The notes under the pieces: model-generated
Databases searched by the model: none
Told to the model about the DNA's origin: nothing
Seen by the model: the letters and a program-made list of their open reading frames with translations, nothing else
In this document: piece after piece, positions 26,901-40,300 of the stretch
Position numbering within the stretch: the stretch's first letter is position 1
Layout: each line of letters starts with the position of its first letter
Translations under genes and position numbers: made by a program
From: Paracentrotus lividus
Lineage: Eukaryota; Echinodermata; Echinoidea; Camarodonta; Echinidae
Assembly (NCBI GenBank): GCA_940671915.1
Contig: CALNVZ010003425.1
Coordinates: 40,384,717-40,448,716, forward strand
DNA: 64,000 bases
Direction: 5' to 3'

Positions 26901-29900
26901 TACCCATTCTAAGTTTTATTTTTTTAAAGTCGTGCAGCAGGTAATTCCCTCAAATATATTTTTGCTTTGACATGTCTAAAATGGATCATTTTGGCTGCTA
27001 GCTCTGAGTAGTAAGCTGCCTTGTTACACACAGCCTCTTGAGTGCTAAAATATTTAACAACCAAGAACAAGAGCTCAAAAACACTTTTTTTTTTGCAGAG
27101 CAACCAGAAGAAAACTGCTTCATTGCCATTCAATGTTGTTAATGATACATATTACTTTTATAATGCACAGTCATGTAAACTTGTACTTTGCTGTTAACTA
27201 GAAATGGCCTTTATCAAGTACATTACCTGCTAATCTCCCGTTCTATTAGAAGAGAAGGACTGAGGTGTCAGGTGCCAATCTGATAATAATCCAGAAAAAA
27301 AAATTCCAGCCAGATTCACATATGGGTTTGCTACCGTGGGGACCCCTAAGACTTATGACTCACAACGCCCTCAGCCAGAGTTTCAGCCCATCTGGGGATG
27401 TAAAGGGAGTCATTGGGAGTTCATAATGAAATATTAGACAGATTCTTTTGGTAAAAATAGCCGCTTTTGGGAGTTTGGCGATGACAAATTTGGAAACAAT
27501 AGTCTGCAAGAAGTGCCTGCGACGGAACCTTGTTACAACGCTCATGTTCCGCTTGATGACTAAATAAACCACAGATGATCGTATCTATCAGTGGAACGTG
27601 TCGTAGAAGAGCAGCTCATAGATTTAGATATTCCCTCCTTTGGCACCAGACAAACTGAACAGAGATACTTATCTCAGTGAAGATGTGTTGCTTAGCACCA
27701 TCACTGTAGTGTATAGTTAATTTATGTATATATACATGTAGCACTTTGGTCGCACTTTGGTAGGGTGTGAAGGATAAAGATTTTATTTATAACCTGGGAT
27801 TTATATATAATTCCCTCTTCCAAAAAAAATCTCTCAGGATAAGATCCATACAACCCTACCATAACAAACAATACAATATTCATGTTTTTCAGAATATTAA
27901 ATGGCTTTTGTTTGTTGGTAATGTAATTTCAAAATGTTGTATGCGATTCATTTGCTATTGTGCAAGACACTCTTTCAGAATAAAATGGGGAAAACTGTTG
28001 TGCATTGAGTCATCTGGATCATAACACTTTGTTTACCTTTTTTTTATATCAGTAAATTTGTAAATGTAGAGTGGCATGATTCAATTTTTTCATTTCCTTT
28101 AACATACAAATCATATTATGCCCCTAGGATGTTCACTTTAAATCATTTAATCTGCCAGCCTAGGCAAGCTATGATTCACCTGTTCGTGATAAGATTTGGA
28201 AGTTCATTGAACATTTTGATCAAGAAAGATGTACAATTGAAAATACAATGTACCCCCTCCCTTTTTGCAATGATGAATGGGTAGTGGTACAAAAGTAAAT
28301 CATGTGATCGCGTTAACTTTGTTTATAAAACAATGGATATGTTTTTAAATTTGGAAATCATTTAGATCTCCTTTCAAAACCATTAGAACCCCTTCTTATC
28401 GCCTCTTTGTCATCTCCATCAACGCCTTTCGTGTCTTTCGTTATTATTGCTGTCATTTTCCTCGATCTTCCCCGTTTTTCATCCCCCTTTCTCTCTTCCT
28501 CCCCTTCCTTCCCCTTCCTCCTTATTTACTCTCTCTCTGTACCACGCCTCTGTCATCGCTTTCTCTCACATTCTGATTACCCTACTCTCCTCTCCTTGTG
28601 TCTTCATCTTCTTTTCTATCTTTTCTATTTTTACACTTTTCCCCCTCCCCTTTTTTTCTATCCCCCTCTCCACTCCCTCTTTATCTTCCTGACTTGTATT
28701 GTGGTTATTCCTTCATCCATCTTTTAACCTCTCTTTATCCTCTTCATTTCCCTCTCTTCCTTCCAATCTCCAGGTTTCTAGAGAGCGTTATCCACGTCCA
28801 TCCCTCCAAGGTGCATCCAGACATTATAGACCTGAGCAAGGAGTGTCCTAGTATACAAGAACTGCAGAGCGGTTATCTCAAACTCCAGTCTATGTGTATG
28901 CCAGGTAAGGAGCTTTTCTGCATGGTGGCTATTTTCCCTTTTAGATTGCAGATTGTTGGTACATGTTTTGATAGTAGGATGCTATCCAGACATCATAGAC
29001 TTGAGCAAGGAATGTCCAAGTATAAAGGAGTGGTTACCTCAAACTCCAGTCTATGTGCATGCCAGGTAAGGAGGTCTTTCTATCGGAGACATGGTGGATG
29101 CTCTCCGTTATATATTGTTTGTTTTGAAGAAATGTGCCGAAGGAAACGGATTGCAAATCCAGCTATTTGCCGACCTCCCCGGTATGAGAGTGAATGGAGG
29201 CACAATACCCCCTAATATCATCCCTACAATAGAGAAACCAGACCTGGTACTATGCTTCCCAGAAGCAAGCCTGGTAAAAGTAGTATTAGTTGAGCTAACT
29301 GTCCCGTTCGAGCCAAATATCCGTAAAGCTAGGAAACGAAAAGAAGATAGATATGCACAGCTGAAAATGGACATTGAATCCAAGAATTACGAATCACATC
29401 TCCTATGTTTCGAAGTCGGGAGTAGGGGGGTAATCACAAAAGAAAACAAACAACAAATCAAGAGTATCTTTCGTCACGTGGGTACAAGAAAATGTAGAGA
29501 TACACTGTACCTTATTGACAATGAGCAAACTGGCTCTGATAGGATCTTATGTTATATATAATGCAAGATCAGAACCACAAAGACTGATATTGCACTTCTC
29601 GACTAAGAACTCTGTGTTATATCTTATACCTTTCTTGAGTACATATGTTCAAGCCATACGTCGGAACTAGTTATTGTATAATAGATTTATTGATATAATA
29701 ATTTGCCTGTATAATAATTGAATAGAACAGTTGAAAATTGGAAGAATTATATTTTATGTCGATTTAATATTTGATAATATTCAATATTTATGTACATTTT
29801 TGAAACACATTAACGGGTCAAAAAATTTATATTCTCATGATTATAATGAATCTCCAATCTTGCTGATCAGTTGTCTATCTTTCTTCTCCACCTCTCCTTT

Positions 29901-29979
29901 ACTTCCCTCTCTCCCACTCTCTTCTACTCTCACCCTCTCTAGTCCCTCCCTTTCTCCCTCCATCTCTGTCTCCCTATAG

Positions 29980-30010
<31 letters not shown>

Positions 30011-33000
30011 CTCGCTCTCTCAATGTAACGGGATGTATAAGTCATGTATACATTAATGCGTATAGCCATTAATTATTTTCACAAGACTTGATAGACTGAA
30101 GATGTAACGTATGAAAATTCTATTCTTCTTTCTACATGCCTCTCTACATGCCTTTTAAATATAAATGATTGCCATATATGTTGTCAAACCAAAAATAATT
30201 GATATGCCATTTATGTTGTTAAAACGAAAGCATGTTATTAAACCAAGAATATACTATTAGCAGATAAGGAAAACAGTGAAACCTACTATTATTTAGTTAA
30301 GTACCTTTCATAATACATTCATTATATATGACCTTTTGTTTAATTTGTATTCCATTCTGTTGTTTTACATTGTAAATTTCATCGTATTTGTTATTGTATT
30401 TCATGTCACCCTGTACGTTGTTGAATAAACACGTAACCTGGGTTTTATGTTCTCCCATTATTGAGAAATAAATGGTGATTTATAAAAAATGTTAGGGTCT
30501 TGGTGGTATGAAAAGGTTCTCTCAGATAGCATTGACCTGAGCATGAAGTGTCCAAGTATACAGGACCTACAAAGTGGTTACCTCAAACTCCAGTCTATGT
30601 GCATGCCAGGTAAAGAGGTCTTCTGCATGGTGGATACTGTCCGTTTGGATTTTAGATTGTTGGTAAATGTTCTGGGAGTATCAAAGGGTTCTCTCCAGCT
30701 ACCATTGACTTGAGCAAAGAGGGTCTCAGTATACAGCAACTACAGAGTGGTTACTCAAAGTCTATGTATATGCTACATGTAGGTAAGAAGTTCTTCTTAG
30801 TGGAGGCATGGTGGACACTCAACCTTATAGGTTATAGAGTGTTTGTAAAGGTCTTGGTAGTATTAAAGGGTTTTCTTTAGATACCATTGACCTGAGCATG
30901 AAGGGTCCTAGTATACAGGACCTACAAAGCAAATACCTCAAACTCCAGTTGATGTGCATGCCAGGTAAAGAGCTCTTCTTAATGGAGACATGGTGGGGGC
31001 TCTCTATTATAGATTTTGGTAAATATCATGGTATTACAAAAGAGTTCTATCCAGACATCCCCCTGATAGGCCGGGCAACCATAGACTGCAACATGATTTA
31101 AGATTGAAAAAGTTTAATATCTTAATGATCTTACTTCTATTTCAGCCTGTTCCAAATTGGATTACCATTTTTGAAATCCTGTGACGTAGAAAGGGTGTTT
31201 TAAGAAACTCCCTCTTTAGAAATGTGGCAGTTTTCCAAAAATATGTTTGCTGCCAAGCTAAAAGTGGGTCTAGTTTTTATTATATAACAAGGCTAATTGA
31301 CCGTCTTATTTTCAGGTAAATTCATTATAAATTTAATCTTCTCATGTCGCCCTAATTCTGTCAGATTCTTGATAGATTTGCCCTATATTGAATCTAACAA
31401 CCTTTACGGTTTTGTCTTTCAATTTTCCCAAACTGGATCATTGTTACAGTTTTCAAACTGTATCAATCAAGAAAAGATTGCATTTAGGACTTATTGGTAC
31501 TTGGTATTTTATCATTGATAAATTATTTTAGATACTTCAAACTGTGTCATAACAGTATTTTTTTTCCCTTGAAAATATGGTCACCCCATAAGGAGTGGGG
31601 AATGGATGCACGTTTTTAATTTTTTATAGGAGATAAATAATTTTTGAAATGCAATTGGAGCCCGTTGTGTACAGGAACCTTACAAATTATTGTTTATTGG
31701 AAAGAGAAAGAATTCAGGAGTTAATGGGTTAAGAGACCTTCCTTTTTCCAATGTTACATTATGTAGTAGACAAGTTATATTTCAACTTGCAATATGACCA
31801 TGGTTTTCTGTTAAGTCATTTCCAAAAAGCTAGTCATAGAATGTTTTACATCAAGGGGGGGGGGGTGTATGGCTTGCTAATTCAATTTTACAATCCGGCA
31901 TGCAAGGCAGCATGATTCAAGGCTCTAGGAATCAATGTCTAATCTTGGTTTTCTGTTACAAAAAGCGGCTTATGTTAGTAGCACCACGTTCATAACTGTA
32001 TAGGAATAGAAATCTGTATTTTATGATAGTGGGATTTTTTTTAACAATCAGAGGCATTGTTGGATCACTCTTAATTTGATTCTTGTTGATGAAAAACATT
32101 TGTCTAATGTCGTGAAGAGATATTAATTTATTTTCTCTCTTACAAATGTAGTATTTTGATATTTTGAATAAAGGGAGTTAAAAGATTAATATTTGTTTCC
32201 ATTGTTAAATTTTCTAAGAATTAAAATGCATTGAATATACTGCATAGATAATACATGACTATGTTGGCTCTTGAACCCAAGTTTGTATCTTATCGTACTC
32301 TGTCTTGTGCTGTCTAACATGCTCTTGATTCATCATACTTTTCCACTTATCTTATATTTATTTTAGTCCTTCCTAGGCTGACTGGTATATGTAACATTGA
32401 AGACATAAAGCTTCATGATGCTAGACTCTCTTTTCTAGTTATGTTGGCAAGACCAACAGTATTACCCGTTTGTTTTTATGTCGTATTTTCTCTCTTTTTT
32501 TAGAGAACCTCAAAGACTTCTGGACTACAGACGAGAAGTGGTATTCAACATTGGACAGTACCAAGTGGCTTCAGACAATAGGGTAAGAATTCTGACAGTT
32601 TATGTGGACAACTACCTCCTTAGGTATAATTTACCTTGGGACAATTATATTCCCCCCCCCCCCAAACCCACCCCCCCCCCCCCCACTCAGGGTAGGCGTT
32701 AATGGGTAGTTGACAAGATGGGGGTTATTCTCCCCCTTGGGAAAACTACCCTAGGACAATAACAATTCCAAGACCACTCCCCTTTAGGGTATGAAAATAG
32801 GTGTCCATGGGTTAATATTCCTGTAGTAGGAAAATATGATATATGATTAACCTATGGACCATTTCAAACTGTCTGTCCATATATGGACATTCTGTACTGG
32901 CAAGCTGTGTAAAGACCACCCCAAATACCTTTTTTTCTTGGAATATACACAGTCTTTCTAAAAGATAGAGCTAATCAATCATATGCATATATGTAGAAGA

Positions 33001-36000
33001 AATATTGGTATTAAAACATTGCTATAGAAATATAGAGAACTCTATTGACTATTCATGATAGAAAACTACAAAGTGTATGTTTACTCCTTAATTGTGTACT
33101 CTGTGCTGCCAATCATCTTTATCTGGACAACTGGAATTTTTTTTCTCAGAACTTTCAAATTGAGCTTTGACGAGGGAATTTATTTTGATATTGAACCAGT
33201 GTTTAAAGTCTATTTGCACCTGTCTCGGAGGCAAAGCACTTGTCATTATGATTCCGGTAATTCTTGAAATTTTTACTTTAAATATGACCCTTATCCCTGT
33301 AGTAAGAAAATATGATATATGATTAACCTATGGACCATTGGAAACTGTACTGGCAAGCTTTGTAAAGACTACCCCAAAATACCTTTTTTCTTTCTTGGAA
33401 TATGGTCTTTCTAAAAGATAAAGATAATCAATCATATATGCATATATGTAGAAGAAATGTTAGCATTGCTATAGAAATATAGAGAACTCTATTGGCTATT
33501 CATGATAGAAAACTACAAAGTGTATGTTGACTCCTTTTAATTGTGTAGTCTGTGCTGCCAATTATCTTTATCTGGACAACTGGAATTTTTTTTCTCTGAA
33601 CTTTCAAATTGAGCAACCTTTGACCAGGGAATTTATTTTTTTGATATTGAACCAGTGTTTAAAGTCTATTTGCACCTGTCTTCGAGGCGAAACACTTGTC
33701 ATTATGATTCCGGTAATTCTTAAAATTATGACTTTGAACATGAACCTACTACAAAGTGTTTGTTGACTTCTTTTAATTGTGCACTCTGTGATGTCAAATA
33801 TCTTTATCTTGACAACTGGGACTTTTCTCTCTGAACTTTCAAATTAAACAACCTTTGAGCTCCAATGTAGAGACTTTATTTGGTAATTAACAGGAGTTTT
33901 ACGTCTACAAATGTATTTCACCTGTCTGAGAGGCAAAACGCTTGTTTAGGATTCCGGTAATTCTTGAAATTTTTACTTTAAATATGACCCTTATCCCTAT
34001 CAATATTGATTTTTTAACTATCATTAGTATTTGTTTGTACAAACATGTATTATGACCCTGTTATAATATTTATCCATTAGAAGCTTTGCATTGACATGTA
34101 TTTACATGCAAGAGCATGATGATTATTATTGATATTTGCATTGAATTTCTGTGAATAACATATTAAATCAACTTGATTGGTTCTTATCATTATTTACATT
34201 GTCATTAATTTATCATTTGATAGGAACATATATTGGATCTCATGTGAATATCATTTTGTTGATATCTTAATATGTTTCTTATCTTAGTTTCAAGAGCTCT
34301 GTCTCATGTTTCAATTTCTATTAATGACCTGGTTGCTTTTCTTTGTAACTCCCTCAATTTAACTAATGCCTTAAAAACCTTTATGGGAGTTTCTTGTTCT
34401 CTGAAAAATCTTGTTTTTCAGGAACTTCATGGTAATTTTCATGACAATGGCTTTAAAAATGTGCCACCAAGAATCAACTATCAATAACTCAAGCTATTTA
34501 TTTCTTCAATTTCTTTTATATGGGATTGTACTCCATGATGAAAGACTATTTTATTTTATTTTTTGTGTTGTTTTTTTTTCTCACTCACTCCCCCTTCCAA
34601 ACTCTTTTTGTTATTTGTCTACATTTAGTTCTTTCTGCCTACATGAATCACTTTGTATGCCCCTGTATCTTATCTATGTCTCTGTTTTTGATCCTATGTG
34701 AATTCTTTGGTTCTTTCTTTCACTTTTGGAATGTCCTCTTGCAAATTTTTTTTCTTGAATATCCATTTAGATAAGGGTTGTAAATTGTTTGTACATTAAC
34801 CCAAATATTAAGGGGCCAATCGTAAAAAAAATAAGATAAAAATAAAGAAATACATGTACATGTAGATGCCGTTGATCAGTATTTGTTGGTTTACAGGCTT
34901 TACTTTCAAACAAGATCAAACAATGATGTCACTAGTCACTGTACTGTAAGTCAGTAACCTCATGATTCATAAGCACGTACGTGCACGCGCCATAGGCTAA
35001 CGTCAGCTAAATGAACGCCGCCATATTCGCCCGCGCGCCATCCGCGCTCTCAACCCGGCTCGCGCTCGCCATTGAATGTACACTAATTACCGTTGATAAA
35101 AACCTCCTTCTCATCTTTTCAAAAGTTTTCATGAATAGGCACTAATGTTTTTCCGTTTATGAATACCAAGTTATTGTTCCAACAATTCTGACTATGTCCG
35201 AACATTTTTTATTTAATCAAATTTAGTCCAAACTCGGGTCACTTTTTGTTGTTTGTGTAGGCCAGTATAGTGGTGCGCGTATTGAATAAAAAATAACAGT
35301 CATTTTCATACTTATAGACCTATCCGCCAATGAATCTGGTTAAACTTTGAGAAATTATATGAAATGCTTGGAATTTCTATCTAGATATTTTAGAGACAAG
35401 AACAATTTAATCTTACAGAGTATAGGTTATTACTAAGTATTTTTACCTTAATCCCAACTCTCCCGTTAATGTGCGCACAGCCAGATTCACCAATGTCTAG
35501 CCCGACCAGACCCTGTGCACAAGCGTCAGCGTTCGTGTATGTTTGAGCAAAATATTGACTTTTACATCACCTAATCAACATCTCTGGCATATTTAGAGTT
35601 TTCTTATAACAGTTGATCATTTGTGCGTTAAGAAATAATATTTCTAATTTCATCAAAGCAACAACATTGATATCAGAGTGTCATTATATAGAGAAGTAAA
35701 ACAATTCTAGCATCGAACCAACAATTTTCTAATCAAACATTTAGCCGGCGTTTCGGGACTGGTGTCTGGTGCGGGACGCTTGCAATTGTCACCGCTACGC
35801 ACTCGGCGGAAACCTAGCCACCGCGCCGCCTCAAAAGTAAACTCTGCGGCTTGAATGCCGTTGTAAAATGTTATATTTTTTAAAAATCTTAACATATTGA
35901 AAAATTTATTATGATTTTTACACTTACTTTTTATGTCTCCCTGATGTTATGAAAATCAATATATAATTTCTCATTCTGTAAAAAAATTACGACTTCAAAG

Positions 36001-37295
36001 TGCATCTTTCAAAAATTGGCCGGAAATCACAAAAACTTTAGCTAAAATTCCACTTTTTGAAGAATCATTCACGTCGAGGAAAAATGTTCGGAACAAAGTA
36101 AACAAATGACGGGAACAACTGTATCTCGATCACTGAAATCAAGTTGTGGCTAAACTTGAAAAACTTTTACTACGTTACCAATGGCAACTCGGGTAAAATT
36201 GTTATTTTTTAGTACATTTTCCTTCATTAAAGTGTATTTTCAAGGGTCATTTCAATGGTACAAAACCTAATTTTTTTTCTGGAATTACATGTAATTTTAA
36301 TATAAAAATTAATCCGTCTACGTTTGTAGTTTTATATATGAAATTCATATTTTGTGTAGAATCATAGTTTTTGATTGGTCAAAGTTTCAGTCATGGTTAG
36401 GATAAAAAATTAGATCGAGCGTTAAACAAAATCTGAAAAGGACATGTTGTTGGCGCGACGCACGCGCAAAATGGCGTAACACATTAAGTTGGCGTGGTGC
36501 ACGTACGTGTAAGGTATCCCCAAGAACTATGAGAAAGTTTTAAATTGAGGGTGTCAAATGTGATGAGGTAATACATTAGGGGGGAAGCGGGTAGGTGTGA
36601 GATCACCCTTACCCTACTTGGAAGTGAGCACTCACACAATGTAAAGTCCCCAAAATAAGGGGGAGGGTATGCCAGTGTGAAAATTATTAAGGCCAGTACT
36701 AGAATTAAGTGTAGTTGACAAATCTGTATTTACAATAAGTTTGTTTTATAAGGGGACCAGATTTTAGTCCGGGTCTGCATGCACGGATCACTATAAACTC
36801 TCCCTTTCCATAGATTTAATACATGAAGCACTAAGTTTCTGTATTCAATTGGGTAAAATAGGGTTTGTGGAGTATTGGGTATGGAGCTGGCTTTTAGGAG
36901 TCATGTTTAAAGAAGCATGTTAGCATCTGGCCATCTTTTAATACAGAAAAGCATCATTAGACTCATCCTTGTTCCCCCCTCCCCCTGCATCCTGACTTGC
37001 CATCACTGCTCTCCATGCCGCTCTGGTAATGAGGAAAAGCGTTTTAGAGTGTTGACATGCTCCATTAATCAGTCTAGGTGAAACGGGCGTATATCATTTC
37101 CTCTCACGAGGTACGTCAGCCAAGATGGGCGCTTGCCTCTGCCGTACCTATTTAAGTATGGGATTTGATTGTGGCATACATTGTATCAGGAACATTAAGG
37201 ACCAGAAATAGATCAGATTTTAACAAGTATATGTAAAAGGATGCCTTTTGTTAAGAAAGAAATGAAAAGTCATAGAACTTGAGAAATTAAGAAAA

Positions 37296-37346
<51 letters not shown>

Positions 37347-40300
37347 AGGAAAAAAAAAAAAGCTAATGGTACATGTAGGCCTAGAAATGTAAACACACAT
37401 CAGAGTGTTGATATACATGTACACTGTATATATATATTTTTTAATGTGAAGAACAGATTTAAGTACCTATCATTAATTTTACCTTGAAACAGTCTCATAT
37501 CGTCAGGGTCCCTGCGATGTGCTGGCATAATGAGTTTTACAAGGGTTTATAAGGGGTTACTTGCATTTTTTGGGTACTATTTTTTGATTGATTGTCACTG
37601 TAATTTTCCTGATGTTACAGGTACATGTAGTAATTTAAAACACTACACTAAAAATGTCCCATCAGTTCTTCCTAGTTTAATACTACAGTAGCTTCTTTTT
37701 TTTTTGCTGTTATATTTTCATCGCCCCTTGAAACGCCGGCTGTAGATTTTCCAATATCCTAAAGGTTCTTGAGGATGTCCTCGCATCATAACAACAATAT
37801 CTTGATTGGAATGTTATGATGCATGCATAGAGCCCCCTCCTGACTCTTAATGTAATTGGTCTAGTCAATGGATTAAGTGTTTCCTGCCCTTCCAGTTTGA
37901 CATTTCGACAAGCAGTTTTGGGAAGGAAAGCCTCTGCTGCCTTCTGACAGCTCTAGAGATTTGTGATGTCTGCCGGCCACAGACAAGCACATTCAGTTCC
38001 GCAACCCCTTGTTGAGAATGTTGAACATTAGGTGTACCATTTGTTTTTAACTTACATGCCCGTATTACGCGGTTTAGAATTAAATTTCGATCCACATTTA
38101 ATCAGACAATATGATCATTGCACTGAAATTGCACAGTCCTATTGTGTGATCCAAATGTCCGATTAAATCTGGACTGAGGTTAATTCTAAAATTCAGTTTA
38201 GAATACAGGCCTTTAGGTCTCTTACCTATAAAATAAAGAATTATTTCGTTCCCATAGGCTTTACATGAACAACCAGATTCCCGGGTTACTTGTACATGAA
38301 CATGTAAATGGATTCACTTGATTTACAAGGGTTTTAAAAAATATGCTGATTTTTTTTTTAAATAGATGTCTATCTAAGGGGTTGAAAACCACTAAAGAAC
38401 CCCTGTGGTTGTTTGTACTTGGTCTAGTCACCTCATTACTTTCATTTCCATTACTTCTCAGCCAAATTCCAAAACAAAACAAAATTTGAGCTGGAGATTT
38501 TACGAATAACTGTTAGAAATCTGCAGGAAGCTATTAATTCAAAGCAATCCATTCAATTTCATTTAACCCTTTAGCACCTAGAGACTTCGTGAAAAGTGTC
38601 AGTTTACTCACTAGCGGAAAGGGTTATGCTGTGTTTCAATCACGTTTTTCCAATAAGAATAGCTCTTAAAACATATTTTCTTGTGCAGAATCGGACAGCA
38701 CACACCCAATGGGTAATCCACAAGAAGTATGGACATGTTTCATCACATATTTTTTATACAACCTTGACTAAAGCATGCTTAAGACAGGGGCGGTTTGGGT
38801 GCTAAAGGGTTAATCAAGTTCCTTTAAGAATATTTTTGGGATCCAGCTACTTGTCTCTATGCCTCTTATCTTGAGTGATGACACTTTGTAAACATGCTTG
38901 ATTACACCTTGAGGCACTTCTGTATATTGACAAACTTAGCAAGAAATTTGAAGTAAAAGTTATAATTCAGAATAACAGAACATCTGTTATAAATATCAGC
39001 TGATATAAATGTATAATACTTTTCTATATGCAGCTTGTTTTTAAACAAAACAGATCCCAGTGAGTTAAATTTAAAAAAAAAGTATACTGTATAAGTCGTT
39101 TTTTTCGCGTACAGATGTTCTTGCGGTTGGCAAAATCTGGAATTAAAAGTAACTAGAACTATTATTGTAATCCATCTTTTTTTTCTATCTAAAAAATGAG
39201 ACATTATATTTATTAAAAGACAGCAAAATTGAAAAAAGACTTACAATCTACCTGAATTCGTCCTACATACCAGTCATCCACGCATCGCGCTGTATCATTG
39301 TGTGTGCTATTAATAGTGCTGCATAGACAACTCTGCTCCGCGAGCGCATGGAGTTCAAACATTTTCTAGCGTGGATCAATTCTCCATACTGTTCAAAACC
39401 TTTCGCGCGATATTAAATTCACAGTCGCATCCCGATTCGCGAAATTCGTGAAAATAAAACCCCCGCGAAAGAAACCACTTTTACAGTAAATTGTACAACT
39501 TAAACTAATCTACCACAAATAATTTCAACCCAGTCATGTAAATCACTCTTTATACTCTCTTCCGAGTTATGTAATTCATGAATAAATCAACCTTCTACAT
39601 GTAGCTGTATGAACCTCTGGAAAACTGACTTATATCTATATATTAAAACGGTATTATTATTATTATTATTATTATTACATGTTTGTTTTTTTCTTCTTAT
39701 TTCCAGCTGCAAAACAGCATAATGTCACCAATTTGTTTCCAGAAATGGATTTCCTTGAAATCCTTGTGTCTAAAGCGATGAGTTCCATGCGCTCCCCACA
39801 TTGATCTTTAAATCCCTTTCACACGTGTGATAATCACACGACATAAATATCTAGATGACTGTTTGTAGTATACATGTATCTGAAAGTTTATGACATGTAT
39901 TCATTCGGTGGAAGTCAGTAATAAATAGTTTTGAGTATGTTTACCTAGGAAGATGTGAGACCTAATGTTTGCATTATAATTATCCAGTTCCTGTTGGTAA
40001 ATGCACTTGTTGAGTGTCAGATCCGGTGACAAAGTGGCATAAATTGCTATTTCAGTCCGACCAAATCATCTGGATATGCAATCTAAAGGGATCATACTGA
40101 TTTAAGATTTTGATAGGAAAATACTAATCATTCAATAAAATGCAATTCCATAAATCATGTACGGCTGAGCTCCTACGTGTGGGACCTTCCTGAAATGATT
40201 TGTCTTAATTTCAGTTTATATTAAGAGTTGTAATGCTCTCATATTATCATGCCATGATTACATTAAAGCTCATGATGTGAACTAGGGGTTGAATGTACAA

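Larger units (their letters stand above)
26231..28773 (+). other. Intron between exons C and D (2.5 kb)
   Basis: Bounded by gtaagg and ctccag. Two MITEs are listed separately; 26650-28400 shows nothing recognisable. The last 300 bp are a pyrimidine tract. Confidence 0.8.
28905..31095 (+). repeat. Tandem duplication array of the 3' half of exon D plus flanking intron
   Basis: A unit of about 185 bp is repeated: half-exon, then GTAAGG/GTAAAG, a CATGGTGGA...CTCTC stretch, a TTGTAAAGGTCTTGGTAGTAT-like stretch, and a pyrimidine run with AG. Copies start near 28984, 30526, 30699 and 30881. A sixth trace (ttctatccagacatc) lies near 31040. The spacing between copies 1 and 2 is widened by a retroelement insertion. 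Confidence 0.85.

Noticed and set aside
28407-28772. Open frames rich in Ser, Phe, Pro and Leu
   Set aside because: They come from the low-complexity pyrimidine tract before exon D; only the last part, from 28774, is coding.
35740-35840. tRNA or tRNA-derived SINE
   Set aside because: There is an A-box-like word on the minus strand but no B box and no cloverleaf that I could fold.
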